NCBI GenBank assembly: GCA_963813485.1
Contig: CAWEZE010000024.1
Span: 1 to 64,000 of the forward strand
DNA length: 64,000 bases
Origin: DASQUK01 sp963813485
GTDB lineage: Bacteria; Actinomycetota; Acidimicrobiia; Acidimicrobiales; VFJN01
Reading direction: 5' to 3'
Part shown: in pieces, positions 1-8,912 of the stretch
Layout: each line of letters starts with the position of its first letter
Numbering within the stretch: position 1 is the first letter of the stretch
Program-made: the position numbers and the translations under genes
Notes under the pieces: generated by a model
The model's database searches: none
The model's input: the letters and a program-made list of their open reading frames with translations, nothing else
Told to the model about the DNA's origin: nothing

Positions 1-25
1 TACCCGCCTGCGCGGCTACGTCTGA

Positions 26-1258
26 TCAGCCCACGCCGGCCAGGGGTTCGAGCCGTTCCTGGCCGGTGTCCTCGTCCTCCTCCAGGCGCCAGCCCAGCCG
101 GGCGGCGAGCAGGGGGTGGCCCTCGTCGGGCCCGCTGGCGATCAGTTCGTCCCCCGCCTTCAGCTCGACGTGACCCCGGGGGGAGTAGATGTAGCGGCCA
201 CCGCGCCGCACGGCGAGCACGTGGAACCCGGGATCCACGTCGAGCTGGAGGTCGTGCAGGGTGGCGCCGTCCGCCGGCGACCCGGCGCCCACGGGGACCC
301 GTACCACGACCTCGTCGCTCTCCCCCAGGGCGATCTTGATGATCGGGTGCACCTCCTCGTGCTTCTCGATCAGCCAGACCATCTGTTGCGCCGAATCGCC
401 CAGGTCCTCCGCGGCCTGGGACAGGTGCAGCAGCCCCCGCAGGGGTGACGGGTCGATGTCCCCCGAGCTGGCGCGCAGCACCCACAGCTCCAGGCGGTCC
501 TTCATCTCGTCGAGACGGTCCTCAAGGTGGCGCACCTCGGCGGCCAGCCCGAGATCGCGCAGCACCAGCGCCGAGTAGGCCAGGCCCACGGCCGCCTCGG
601 AGACGTTCTTCATCTCGACCAGCACGTCGATGGCCCGGTCGAGGTCGGTGAGCGTGCCATCCTCCGGCGGCGTCGGCGGCTCCCACGGTGGGGCGGCGGC
701 GAGCTCCCGCAGGCGAGTGATGCCCGCCGGGGATCCCCGAAGGAACAGCACGTCGCCGGGAAGCAGTATCTCCTCTCCCTCCACGTCGGTGATCCACTCG
801 CGGTCACGCCGGATGGCGACGATGCGCATGCCGGTCTGGACCGGCAGCTCGAGGTCGGCCAGGGGGCGGCGGGCGAGGTGGGAGCCGTCGCGCACCCGTA
901 CGCGGTGCGACACCTCCTCGGCGTTGGACAGGTCGGCGACGAGCTCGCGGGGGATACCGAGCCGGTGGGTGACGATCCTGGCGATGTCGACGGCGGCGTT
1001 GGCGATGCGCTCGATCGCCGAGATCACCTGCAACACCGATGCCATGGCGTCGGCCTCGCGAGGGTTGCGGGCGGCCATGACGCAGACGGAGCGCATGTCG
1101 TGCACCAGCGCGTCCATGCGCTCCTCGAGGGCGCCGACCTCCTCCGCCATGTCGGGATCGCCGAAATAGAGGGCGGCGTAGGCAAGATCGACCATGAGCT
1201 CGGAGAGGTCCTTGACCTCGGCGAGCATGGCCCGGAGATTTCGGGGTCTGTCGTCCAT
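26..1258 (-). CDS. Tandem PhoU-like / TrkA-C (RCK-C) domain protein
   Basis: A 410-residue soluble protein built as an internal duplication. Residues about 1-105 form a PhoU-like helical bundle, about 110-190 a TrkA-C (RCK-C) domain ending in the hallmark LLPGDVLFLRG, about 205-305 a second PhoU-like bundle and about 315-390 a second TrkA-C domain ending KAGDELIASG. This architecture is known as the COG3273 type, which is linked to cation transport; RCK-C domains usually bind small ligands and gate K+ or Mg2+ transporters. It lies 30 bp downstream of an MgtE-like transporter on the same strand, so the likely role is cytoplasmic regulator of that transporter. There is no transmembrane segment. 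The ATG start has only a weak, distant GAGGT upstream; translation may be coupled to the upstream gene. The domain call is firm; the specific ligand is unknown. Confidence 0.85.
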   Translation of the reverse strand: MDDRPRNLRAMLAEVKDLSELMVDLAYAALYFGDPDMAEEVGALEERMDALVHDMRSVCVMAARNPREADAMASVLQVISAIERIANAAVDIARIVTHRLGIPRELVADLSNAEEVSHRVRVRDGSHLARRPLADLELPVQTGMRIVAIRRDREWITDVEGEEILLPGDVLFLRGSPAGITRLRELAAAPPWEPPTPPEDGTLTDLDRAIDVLVEMKNVSEAAVGLAYSALVLRDLGLAAEVRHLEDRLDEMKDRLELWVLRASSGDIDPSPLRGLLHLSQAAEDLGDSAQQMVWLIEKHEEVHPIIKIALGESDEVVVRVPVGAGSPADGATLHDLQLDVDPGFHVLAVRRGGRYIYSPRGHVELKAGDELIASGPDEGHPLLAARLGWRLEEDEDTGQERLEPLAGVG

Positions 1259-1288
1259 TGCGGGTATCGACCTCAGACGATAGGCGGA

Positions 1289-2521
1289 TCAGGCGAGCCC
1301 CAGCAGGGAGATGGCGATGATCAGGGTGAAGGCGCCCACGAAGTCGACCGACGAGCTGACCACGGGGATGCCGTAGGTGTCGGGATCGACGCCGGTGCGG
1401 TAGGCGGCCACCGTGCCGTAGTAAGCGACGGTGACGACGAACAGCACGGCCAGTCCCCCGGCGATGAGGGAGACGGCGACCATCTGACCCAATCCGGGGC
1501 TGGCCTCGCCCAGGGCGCCCGCGACCCAGTGCGCGCCGAGCCCGTTGAAGACGAACACCGGCAGAGCGAGGACGAAGACCAGCGAGATGTCGCGCCGGGC
1601 CTCGCGGTTGGGCCTCGTCTGGGGCTCGACCAAGCCCAGGAACAGCTTCGACGAAAGCCGGCCGGACAGGATGCCGCCGAGCGCACCCGAGCTCGACAGG
1701 TGGGCCGGGACCAGCACCAGCAGCGCCGGCAAAGCCTCGAAGCGCGCGAAGGACTTCTCGAGGACGACGCCGGCCAGCGCGCTGATGCACCCGGCGAGCA
1801 CCAGGATGGGCACGGATTCCCGGACGATGCGGCGCAGGCCCTCGGTCGAGGACTCCCAACCCACGGCGAGCAGGACGAGTGATGCCACCACCAGGACAAC
1901 ACCCACCATGGGGGTGACAACCGGGATCCCGAGCAACAGCGTGCCGAGGAACAGCGCCGGCAGGGTCAGCACGTCGCCCAGGGTCGAGACCAGCGGGGCG
2001 GTGACGTTGTCGAGATCCCAGCCGTAGCGGACCGCCCCCCCAGTCAGAGCAAGCGCCGCGCCGAGCACGACCAGTGACCCCAGCACCCCGCCAGCGATGG
2101 ATACCGTCGACATCGACAACAGGTCGATCGAGTCGGCGATCCCGAGCCCGACCGCGATTGCCTTGGCCACAACCGCCAGCGCCAGCGAGATCGCCATCGT
2201 GAGCAACATCGATGCCACGACGTTCTGACCGAGGACGGTCTCGCGACGCAGCGACCACCTGAACGTGCCGGCATGGATCGAGGTGGACAGCCGGTTGCCG
2301 AAGGAGCCGAAGATGTTGCCGCGGAGGCCGATCGCTGCCGGGACCAGCACCAACAGGCCCGGGTAGCGCTCGAGGGTTCCGGTGATCGACCCGAGAAACG
2401 CCCCAGCGACGAAGCTGGTGCTCGAGTTCAGCCCGAGCGCGACAAGGCTCTGCCGGACGCCGGCCGCGTCCGGTCCCAGGAGAGCGCGCAACCGCGCCAC
2501 AGGTGGCAAGAGCCATCGCAT
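1289..2521 (-). CDS. MgtE/SLC41-type divalent cation transporter (membrane domains only)
   Basis: A 410-residue polytopic membrane protein with about ten hydrophobic segments. It reads as two SLC41/MgtE integral domains in tandem: the first contains LVLVPAAIGLRGNIFGSFGNR, the second repeats the pattern as LLVLVPAHLSSSGALGGILSGR, both resembling the pore motif of the MgtE family. It lacks the cytoplasmic N and CBS domains of classical bacterial MgtE, so it is closer to eukaryotic SLC41 in architecture. The likely substrate is Mg2+ or another divalent cation, moved across the cytoplasmic membrane. The downstream PhoU/TrkA-C gene probably supplies the missing regulatory part. It is divergent from the PEBP lipoprotein gene (72 bp between starts). 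No good ribosome-binding site is visible before the ATG. Confidence 0.82.
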   Translation of the reverse strand: MRWLLPPVARLRALLGPDAAGVRQSLVALGLNSSTSFVAGAFLGSITGTLERYPGLLVLVPAAIGLRGNIFGSFGNRLSTSIHAGTFRWSLRRETVLGQNVVASMLLTMAISLALAVVAKAIAVGLGIADSIDLLSMSTVSIAGGVLGSLVVLGAALALTGGAVRYGWDLDNVTAPLVSTLGDVLTLPALFLGTLLLGIPVVTPMVGVVLVVASLVLLAVGWESSTEGLRRIVRESVPILVLAGCISALAGVVLEKSFARFEALPALLVLVPAHLSSSGALGGILSGRLSSKLFLGLVEPQTRPNREARRDISLVFVLALPVFVFNGLGAHWVAGALGEASPGLGQMVAVSLIAGGLAVLFVVTVAYYGTVAAYRTGVDPDTYGIPVVSSSVDFVGAFTLIIAISLLGLA

Positions 2522-2593
2522 CGGTGCTGTGGTTTCACGAGGAGGTCGTGGGGGCTACCCATTGGAGCGCCGACAGTCTGCAACACTCGACCG

Positions 2594-3250
2594 ATGCGGT
2601 GGGTATTGGCGACCTACGCCGTGGCCCTCGTGCTCGCCGGGTGCGGCGACGAAGGGCAGGAATTGCGCGCACCCAGCTCCGACCAGACCACGACGTCCGT
2701 GAGCACGACCTCCACGACCGCGTCCCCGTCCACGACCGAAGTCGCGGCGGGCACCGGCGGCGGGCAAGACGGCGCCTCGGGTGGCGCGGGATCACCGACG
2801 ACCGCCACGACGCTGCGGCTGACCAGTCCCGCCTTCGGGAACGGGCAGCCCATCCCTCCCGAGTACACGTGCGTGGGCGAAGACGTGTCGCCGCCGCTGG
2901 CGTGGGCCGGAGTCCCGGCCGGCACCGCGGAGCTCGCACTGGTGGTTCGCGATCCCGACGCCGACGGGTTCGTCCATTGGGTCATCGCCGGGTTGCCGTC
3001 CGACATCGGCGGTCTGGCTCGCGGCAACCCGCCCTCCAAGGCGGTGGAGGAGCTCAACGACTTCGGACGTCAGGGATGGTCCGGTCCCTGCCCGCCGTCG
3101 GGCACCCACAACTACGACTTTCGCATCTACGCCCTTGCCGAGCCGAGCGGGCTCGCCGCCGGCGCGGACGGAGCGCAAGCGGCCCAGCAGCTGGAATCGG
3201 CCACGGTGCTGGCGTCGGCCGCGCTCAGCGGGACGGTGGCGGCACCGTAG
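2594..3250 (+). CDS. PEBP/YbhB-family lipoprotein
   Basis: A 218-residue secreted lipoprotein. The ATG at 2594 gives a short signal peptide ending in the lipobox LAGC at about residues 14-17, then a low-complexity Ser/Thr/Gly linker (about 25-70), then a phosphatidylethanolamine-binding-protein domain of the bacterial YbhB/YbcL type. Family hallmarks are visible: SPAFGNGQPIPPEYTCVGED, the ligand-pocket segment LVVRDPDA, the FVHWVI motif and GPCPPSGTHNYDFRIYAL. The reading frame is open further upstream, but that sequence has no signal peptide and lies antisense to the divergent transporter gene, so the lipoprotein start is preferred. Bacterial members are of poorly known function despite the name Raf-kinase-inhibitor-like; a periplasmic or cell-surface small-molecule-binding role is inferred. 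Confidence 0.9.
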   Translation: MRWVLATYAVALVLAGCGDEGQELRAPSSDQTTTSVSTTSTTASPSTTEVAAGTGGGQDGASGGAGSPTTATTLRLTSPAFGNGQPIPPEYTCVGEDVSPPLAWAGVPAGTAELALVVRDPDADGFVHWVIAGLPSDIGGLARGNPPSKAVEELNDFGRQGWSGPCPPSGTHNYDFRIYALAEPSGLAAGADGAQAAQQLESATVLASAALSGTVAAP

Positions 3251-3277
3251 CGGCGGCCATCTCGGCGGGTCGTCCCG

Positions 3278-3589
3278 TCAGCGGACGCCGAAACGCCGCG
3301 ATGCCGGCGAATCGACCGCATCGACCGGCAACGCGTCGACGGTGACGGAGTCGACCAGCGCCAGCCGGGGTCCCTCGTGGGCCCACGCCACCAGCGCGTC
3401 GACCGCCGACCTGCTGCCCTGGGCCTCGATCTCGACACGGCCGTCTCCCAGGTTGTGCGCCCAGCCGCTGACGCCGAGTCGCTCGGCCTCACGCCGGCAG
3501 CTTTCGCGGAACCACACGCCCTGGACCCGGCCCGCGACCACCGCCCGCACGCGGACGACGGCGCCGGGACCCGAGTCCGCCGCGCTCAC
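3278..3589 (-). CDS. acyP: Acylphosphatase
   Basis: A 103-residue protein of typical acylphosphatase size with the signature GRVQGVWFRESCRREAERLG, including the conserved arginine that binds the phosphate, and the catalytic asparagine in GWAHNLGDGRVEIEAQG. It hydrolyses acyl phosphates such as carbamoyl or acetyl phosphate in the cytoplasm. The ATG start overlaps the stop codon of the upstream membrane-protein gene by 4 nt (ATGA), so the two genes are translationally coupled. No anomaly is seen. Confidence 0.93.
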   Translation of the reverse strand: MSAADSGPGAVVRVRAVVAGRVQGVWFRESCRREAERLGVSGWAHNLGDGRVEIEAQGSRSAVDALVAWAHEGPRLALVDSVTVDALPVDAVDSPASRRFGVR

Positions 3590-4478
3590 TCCTCGGGTCT
3601 CGACCCGCGGGACGGACCCCCGCCCCCACCCCCGCGGGAACGCTTCTCGGCCTCCATCTCCGCCTCCAGTGCGGCCAGCGGATCGGCCTCGTCGCCCGCA
3701 GCCTCGCCGTCGGGGCTGTCGATCTCGTCGGTGGTGCTGTCGGCGGCGTCGTCGATCGGCTCGTCATCGCGCTCCTCGGACTCGGCGTCGATGACGCCCC
3801 GCCGCCCGCGAGTCGGGGCCACCCGCTCGGCCACCCGCGCCGGCATGTCGGCCCTGCGGATCTGGAAGCTGGCCACCGCCAAGGCGACGAGCGTCGGGAA
3901 GAAGAAGTACCCGCCGAGGAACAGCACGAGCCCAGCCATCGCCACCAGGGCGAACGTGAGGAGGCGGCTGCGGTCGGGGCGGCGGTTGGCCCAGAACGCG
4001 AATGCGGCCACGGCCACCGGCAATGCGAGGTACAGGATCACACCCGGTCCGCTGGCCTCGAGCAACGATTCCTCGTTGTCGGGCAGCTGCTGGCCGGTAA
4101 TGGCTTCCCGGGCGGCGACCGCCACCCCCTGGAACGTCCGCGGCAGCGGCTCGCCCCGGTCGTCCACCGGGACCTTGGTGAAGAACAGCACCGAAACCGC
4201 CGACACGATGGCGAGGCCCAGCGCAACCATCACGGCCAGATCGCCGGGGCGACGGCTGCCCCTGGATGCCCAGCAGGCCCCCGAAGCCGGTCCTGCCGGC
4301 GGTGGCGCCCGCGGTTGTGCCGGACCCCGCACTCGTGGATCCAGCGCTCGCGGCACGTGAGCGAGCCCGAGGAGGTCTCGCCGGTCACGGCGTTGGTCCG
4401 ACGGGCGGCGAGCGCGTCACGGGATGCCCGGTTCCGGGCGGCCCGGCGCTGCTTGGAGGTCTGGCGCTTGTCCGGCAC
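3586..4478 (-). CDS. Hypothetical membrane protein, frameshifted twice
   Basis: The C-terminal two thirds read cleanly from about 4230: a membrane segment starting MVALGLAIVSAVSVLFF, two more hydrophobic stretches, then an acidic tail ending in a poly-Gly run. The N-terminal part lies in another frame and begins at a GTG (4478) with a very basic stretch, DKRQTSKQRRAARNRASRD, followed in the third frame by a Gly/Ser/Thr linker with GFGGLLGIQG. Joining them needs two single-base corrections, one in the GGGG run at 4246-4249 and one between about 4340 and 4390. A TACCGT hexamer lies 8 nt before the GTG, suggesting a leaderless transcript. The function is unknown; the basic N-tail plus membrane core is typical of actinobacterial envelope proteins. 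It is co-transcribed with acylphosphatase (4-nt overlap). Confidence 0.6.
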
Positions 4479-4623
4479 AGCCGACAACGGTAGGCCGCGG
4501 AGGGCCCGGTGGGCGATCCGGCGGCCCGTCGGACGCGGGCCCGGCTTGCGGAATACGAAGGTCTGTTCGTTATCGCCCCACTTCCGGAACTGTCCCGTCG
4601 TCGGGCGCCTATGCTCATGCCGG

Positions 4624-5448
4624 GTGGGACGTATCTCAAATGCCTGGAGACTGGCCCAGGCGTCGTGGCAGGTCCTTTCCCGTGACCGTGAGATGATCGC
4701 GATCCCGATCATCGCTGGGATCGTGGCGCTGGTCGCATTCGGGATCATCGCCGGGCCGGGGGTGTTGCTGCTCGGTGGCAGCGACGAGACCGATGCCAGC
4801 GATTTCGCGCTGTGGTTGATATTGGCGGTGGCGGCCATCGCCGCTAGCTGGGTTGCGGCCCTGGGCCAAGCCGCGGTTGTCGCCGGCGCCGGGCAGCGGA
4901 TGGACGGCGACGATCCCACCCTCTCCACTGCGTTCGACGCCGCTCGCGCTCGCGCTGGCCGATTGTTCGGCTGGGCGCTCCTGGCCACGGTCGTGGCGCT
5001 CGTCCTCGACCTGATCCAAGACCGATTGGGCTTCGCCGGTCGCATCTTCGGCTCGCTCGGCAACCTCGCATTCAGTGTGATGTCCTTCCTGGCGCTGCCG
5101 GTGATCGTGTTCGAGGACGTCGGGCCGATCGATGGCTTCAAGCGGTCGTCGCAGCTGCTGCGGACCACTTGGGGCGAGCAGATCACGTTCAGCTTTGGAT
5201 TGGGTTTGCTGGGTTTCCTCCTCGCTCTACCGGGCATCGCACTCGGGGCAGGGTCGATCGCATCTGGTGTCCTCGTCGTCCAGGTCGTGGGCGTGGCGCT
5301 CGCCGCGGCCTGGGTGATCACGGTCGTTGCCGTGGTGTCCGCCCTCTCAGCCGTCTACAAGACGGCGCTGTATCGCTGGGCCACGAAGCTGCCCGTCGAC
5401 CCCGCCTTCGACACCTCCGACCTGTCCGGCGCCTTCCGCCGCCGCTGA
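4624..5448 (+). CDS. DUF6159-type integral membrane protein
   Basis: A 274-residue protein with six or so hydrophobic segments. The N-terminus reads GRISNAWRLAQASWQVLSRD followed directly by REMIAIPIIAG, the arrangement (amphipathic start, Trp-rich helix, then the first membrane span) I associate with the DUF6159 family; that assignment is from memory and not from a search. I chose the GTG at 4624 rather than the ATG at 4693 because it restores this N-terminus. A TATGCT hexamer ends 8 nt before the GTG and no Shine-Dalgarno is present, which fits a leaderless mRNA. The function is unknown. It is divergent from the preceding membrane-protein gene, 145 bp between starts. Confidence 0.78.
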   Translation: MGRISNAWRLAQASWQVLSRDREMIAIPIIAGIVALVAFGIIAGPGVLLLGGSDETDASDFALWLILAVAAIAASWVAALGQAAVVAGAGQRMDGDDPTLSTAFDAARARAGRLFGWALLATVVALVLDLIQDRLGFAGRIFGSLGNLAFSVMSFLALPVIVFEDVGPIDGFKRSSQLLRTTWGEQITFSFGLGLLGFLLALPGIALGAGSIASGVLVVQVVGVALAAAWVITVVAVVSALSAVYKTALYRWATKLPVDPAFDTSDLSGAFRRR

Positions 5449-5464
5449 CGCAGTCGACTCCCGC

Positions 5465-6512
5465 ATGGATGTGCGCCTAGGGACTTTCAACCTCAACAAC
5501 CTGTTCGATCGGTTCAACTTCGAGGCCGACCTGGGGTCGCTGCCCGCGGAGGACCGCAACGTCCACACGACGTACCAATGGGTCTTCGTGGGGCGAGGGC
5601 ACCGGACCCGAAGACCCTCCGCCCCAGCTCGACGCCCCCACGTCGTCGACACCGATCGTCCGGATCCAGAAGGGTGTACGGGGCGAGCTGATCCAGGGCA
5701 AGCCCGCGGCCGCTCAGCAGGCGCTGGCGGCCCGGATCGCGGCCGTGGACGCCGATGTCCTCGCACTGCAGGAGGTCGAGAACCTCGACGCGCTGCGGCG
5801 ATTCAACCGCGACCATCTGGCCCAGCCGTACGCGTACGAGGTCCTCGTCGAGGGCAACGACCCGCGCTTCATCGACGTTGCGGTGCTTTCCCGCCTACCG
5901 ATCGCCAACGTCACCTCGCACCGCTTCGAGGTCCATCCCGACGACCCGATGGTGCCGGTGTTCGGGCGCGACCTACTGGAGCTCCAGGTGTTCAACCAGA
6001 CGCGGGGCCGGAAGCTGCTGACGCTGTTCGTCAGCCACCTCAAGTCCAAGTTCGTGCCCTTCGACGACCCCGACCCCGTGGCTACGGGGTTGGCCAACGA
6101 CCAGCTGCGCACCCGACAGGCCGAGACCATCACCCGGGTCGTGTCCGGCCGCACCCGGCCCGACGCGCGCTATCTCGTCCTGGGGGACCTCAACGACGCT
6201 CCCGAGGCCGCCACGCTGGCCCCGATGGTGTCCGGCCTCGGCCTGGTCGACGGGCTCGCCGGCGTGATCGAGAGCGGTCCGCCGCCGCCGGCCACTGCCG
6301 AGAACTCACCGACCACCGTGCGCTGGACCCATCGTCATTCGGTCGCCAACGCCCCCGACACGTTCGAGCTGTTCGACCAGATCTGGCTCAGCCCCGCGCT
6401 GGCGGGCCGGGTGACCCACGCGGAGATCGAGCGGCGCAGGGCGTGGAACGCCAGCTCGGCCGGTGTGGGTAGCGATCACGATCCCGCCTGGATCCAGCTC
6501 GGCGGCCTCTGA
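5465..6512 (+). CDS. Endonuclease/exonuclease/phosphatase-family protein, frameshifted
   Basis: Starts at ATG 5465 with DVRLGTFNLNNLFDRFN, the first strand and metal-site Asn of the EEP superfamily, then continues in a different frame with VDADVLALQEVENLDALR (catalytic Glu), a LFVSHLKSK segment, VLGDLNDAP (Asp/Asn pair) and a C-terminal SDHDP (catalytic His). All active-site blocks are therefore present, split by a single extra base in the GGGG run at 5590-5593; removing one G gives a continuous protein of about 349 residues. The family includes nucleases, phosphodiesterases and sphingomyelinases; the substrate cannot be told. It lies 16 bp after the DUF6159-type gene, probably in the same transcript. 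A hairpin at 6573-6594 may end it. Confidence 0.8.
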
Positions 6513-6572
6513 TCCAGCTGGGTGCGTCCAGGAGACCCGGCGAGACGAGTCCAGCGATGACGCTAACTCCGG

Positions 6573-6594
6573 GCGTCGGCGTTGGCACCGACGC
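6573..6594 (+). terminator. Possible stem-loop terminator after EEP gene
   Basis: A perfect 7-bp GC-rich inverted repeat, GCGTCGG at 6573-6579 and CCGACGC at 6588-6594, with an 8-nt loop, about 60 nt after the stop codon. There is no T tract, as is usual for GC-rich actinobacteria, so the terminator call is tentative. Confidence 0.3.
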
Positions 6595-6717
6595 TCCTGA
6601 GACGACGGGAGCCAGCGACCAGGGCGAGAGTCCGTCGACGCCATCCTGGCGTTTGGATGACGACCAAACCTGGTCGATCGTGACCGCACCAACTTCTGAC
6701 CGCGAACCAGGACTCGG

Positions 6718-6723
6718 TATAGT
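6718..6723 (+). promoter_or_regulatory. Promoter -10 of TetR gene (TATAGT), with upstream dyad
   Basis: TATAGT lies about 50 nt before the start codon with a TTCTGA-like -35 about 18 nt upstream. Further upstream (6651-6669) a 6-bp dyad, GTTTGG and CCAAAC around a 7-nt centre, has the size of a TetR-family operator and could serve autoregulation. The -10 is convincing; the operator is a guess. Confidence 0.45.
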
Positions 6724-6773
6724 CCCACGGCCGCGCGGGGACACTCGCGCGCCGTCGAGGAAGGAGTGGTTCC

Positions 6774-7508
6774 TTGGCACGAACCTCCACCAGGCGGGCC
6801 ACATCCGCCGCAGTCGTGCAGCTGAGCACGCACCAGGAAGGGCCCAAACGATCCTCACTGGCGCAGGAACGGTCGCGCGAGACCAGGCGGAAGCTGGTCA
6901 AGGCCGCCCTTGATCTGTGGAGCGAACGGGGCTTCGAGACCGGGATCGACAGCACGACCGCCGAAGAGATCGCCGCCAGGGCCGGCGTCGCCAAGGGAAC
7001 CTTCTACTTCCACTTCGCGCGGAAGGAACAGGTCCTGCTCGAGATGGGTTGGCTGACGGCGAGGGTCCTGTACGAGGACGCACTCCGCGCCCTGGCCAAC
7101 GGTCGCTCGCTCGACACGGTCCTCGACGAATTGATGACCAAGCTCGCGCGCCGCATCGAGAAGGGCCCCCGCGCCGCGGTGGGCCGCATGATCCAGGAGT
7201 TCCACCGCGCACCGGAGTCCGAGCTCCTGCACGACCAGGAGCACTTCGGGTTCCAGCGGGCGTTCGCGGTCGTGTTCACCCACGCCCAGGATTCCGGCGA
7301 GTTGCCGAACGACATCTCCCCCAGAGACCTGGCGGCGATGCTTACGGCTTTGGTCATGGACGGGATCAGGGACTGGACCGTCGACGAACGCGTTGACCTC
7401 GGTGCGGTCCTACGTCAGCGCACCGCGCTGTTACTGGCTGGGGCGCGCAACCTGGTGGTCGCCCCGCCCCGCCGTCGTCGCGCGACCTCCTCGGCCCGCC
7501 GGGCCTGA
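6774..7508 (+). CDS. TetR/AcrR-family transcriptional regulator
   Basis: A 244-residue regulator. The helix-turn-helix lies at about residues 30-90: TRRKLVKAALDLWSERGF, then TTAEEIAARAGVAKGTFYFH, a textbook TetR recognition segment. The remainder is the helical ligand-binding domain, with a basic Ala/Arg-rich tail. The start is TTG at 6774: it sits 7-9 nt after the excellent Shine-Dalgarno AGGAAGGAG (6758-6766), which decides it against later in-frame codons. It is tail-to-tail with a second TetR gene. The target is unknown; both TetR genes are close to the acyl-CoA dehydrogenase gene at 8956, whose leader carries a long palindrome. Confidence 0.92.
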   Translation: MARTSTRRATSAAVVQLSTHQEGPKRSSLAQERSRETRRKLVKAALDLWSERGFETGIDSTTAEEIAARAGVAKGTFYFHFARKEQVLLEMGWLTARVLYEDALRALANGRSLDTVLDELMTKLARRIEKGPRAAVGRMIQEFHRAPESELLHDQEHFGFQRAFAVVFTHAQDSGELPNDISPRDLAAMLTALVMDGIRDWTVDERVDLGAVLRQRTALLLAGARNLVVAPPRRRRATSSARRA

Positions 7509-7608
7509 CCCCGACACACCTCATAATTCGTAGAACGTGCAAATGCGATCGCGGTGCCGCCGCCCTAGCCACGCCCCGGGGACCCCCGTTCTGAGCATCC
7601 TGCACGGC

Positions 7609-8268
7609 TCAGCGCCGTATAGCGGCCAGGCAGAACTCGACGAGGTGCTCCACGTCCTCGTCACTGGGGGGCGACTGCCAGAGGAACTGCTCGAGGCGCC
7701 CGAAGGCCACCAGCCATATGGCGGTCGCATCCCGGTCGGGGTCGGGGCTGCCCGCGTCGCGCAGGGCGTCGGCGAGCAAGTTGTCCGTCGCCGGAGAGCT
7801 CACGATCTGGCGCACCTCGATCGGCAGCTGCCTGAGGTTGCGCATGGCGGCCCTCGTCTGGCGGGCTATCACCCTGCGCCGCGCCTGGGCGGCCACGCCG
7901 GCGATCCACACCCGCACCTTGAGCTCGGGATCATCGACCTTTTCGAGCTGGTGACGTAGATAGCTCTCGAGGCGGTGGACCCCGGCCTCCACGACCGCCG
8001 CGATCAGTTCGTCCTTGCCGGCGAAGTGCCGGTAGAACGCCTGGTTGGACAGCCCGGCACGCTCGACGATCTCGGCCACGCGGGGCGCCCGCTCGTCGTC
8101 GAGCTCGACCATCAGCTCGAGACCGGCATCGAGGAGGCGCTGGACCTCGTCGACATACGCGCTCTCGCGGGCTGCCAGTGCGCGGCGTGCGGTCCGGGCG
8201 GCAACGGGTGAGGGCTCCGAGACGTCCCCATCGTCCACGACTGCTCGCGCCTTCGACGGCCTCGCCAT
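7609..8268 (-). CDS. TetR-family transcriptional regulator
   Basis: A 219-residue regulator from the second of two adjacent ATG codons (8271 and 8268), which follow AAGGGCGAG at 5-8 nt. The basic N-tail MARPSKARAVV precedes the HTH: LLDAGLELM, then APRVAEIVERAGLSNQAFYR and HFAGKDELIAAVVEAG. The C-terminal helical domain ends VEHLVEFCLAAIRR. An upstream in-frame extension exists but has no ribosome-binding site. A TATGGT hexamer about 60 nt upstream is a candidate -10. It is convergent with the other TetR gene and head-to-head with the DUF3303-like gene (171 bp between starts), so it may control that gene or the acyl-CoA dehydrogenase beyond it. Confidence 0.9.
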   Translation of the reverse strand: MARPSKARAVVDDGDVSEPSPVAARTARRALAARESAYVDEVQRLLDAGLELMVELDDERAPRVAEIVERAGLSNQAFYRHFAGKDELIAAVVEAGVHRLESYLRHQLEKVDDPELKVRVWIAGVAAQARRRVIARQTRAAMRNLRQLPIEVRQIVSSPATDNLLADALRDAGSPDPDRDATAIWLVAFGRLEQFLWQSPPSDEDVEHLVEFCLAAIRR

Positions 8269-8439
8269 CATCTCGCCCTTCAGCCGGAGTCCGCGGCGGG
8301 GAACTGAGTTCTGCCCAAGCGGAACCATACTCTCCAAAGCCGGGATGCAGTTGTTTCGTTCGGACCGGGCCCTCTCACTGGACACTGGCCTACCTCACGA
8401 CGACAATCGGCATGGACCACTTGAGCGGGAGGGTCTCGT

Positions 8440-8751
8440 ATGAAATTCGTACTGTCCTACACGGTGTCGCCCGGCGGATCAGTCGAGGAACGAGTTTCGG
8501 CTGGTGAGGCCGCTCAGAAGTTGCTTGCGAACTGGGCGCCAAGCGATACGGCGACGATCCACCAGTGGGTCCAGCGCTGTGACGGCACCGGCGGCTTCGC
8601 CGTGATCGAGAGCGACGACCAAGCTGACCTGTTCCGAGACCTCGCCGTGTGGTCACCGTGGCTGGACTTCGAGGTGGTTCCGGTTCTGGATATCACCGAC
8701 GCCACCCCCATAACGCAAGAGGCGCTCCAGAGGGTTCGCTCGCTGCTCTAG
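8440..8751 (+). CDS. DUF3303-like small protein
   Basis: A 103-residue protein starting MKFVLSYTVSPGG, with the dimeric ferredoxin-like alpha/beta pattern and the later block GGFAVIESDDQADLFRDLAVW typical of DUF3303 proteins. The family has no established biochemical role; the fold is shared with small ligand-binding or oxygenase-like proteins. A clear GGGAGGG Shine-Dalgarno (8427-8433) lies 6 nt before the ATG. It is divergent from the TetR gene at 7609-8268, which may regulate it. Confidence 0.75.
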   Translation: MKFVLSYTVSPGGSVEERVSAGEAAQKLLANWAPSDTATIHQWVQRCDGTGGFAVIESDDQADLFRDLAVWSPWLDFEVVPVLDITDATPITQEALQRVRSLL

Positions 8752-8876
8752 CTGCCACCTGGCGCATCGGCTCCAATCGCGCCGACGCGGTTCCTCGCGA
8801 GCCCGGTGTCGAGCTTCACGACGGGTGGGATCGGGCGCGTGGACGGTGGGCTGCACGTCGGCCAGTGAACGGACCC

Positions 8877-8906
8877 TTGCGACGTCGCCGAGCGCTGCCC
8901 TAACGT
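8877..8906 (+). promoter_or_regulatory. Promoter of acyl-CoA dehydrogenase gene
   Basis: TTGCGA (8877-8882) and TAACGT (8901-8906) are separated by 18 nt, a good match to an SigA-type promoter. Transcription would begin around 8913, exactly where the long palindrome begins. Confidence 0.5.
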
Positions 8907-8912
8907 GGCGGA

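Noticed and set aside
2273..2593. Open frame extending the PEBP lipoprotein by more than 100 residues
   Set aside because: The extension lies antisense to the transporter gene and has no signal peptide; the ATG at 2594 gives a normal lipoprotein.
5465..6512. Programmed ribosomal frameshifting in the EEP gene
   Set aside because: The shift sits in a plain GGGG run without slippery heptamer or pseudoknot, and similar indels occur in ten other genes, so error is more likely.
7509..7608. Small gene between the two convergent TetR genes
   Set aside because: The 100-bp gap holds only short frames with no start signal.
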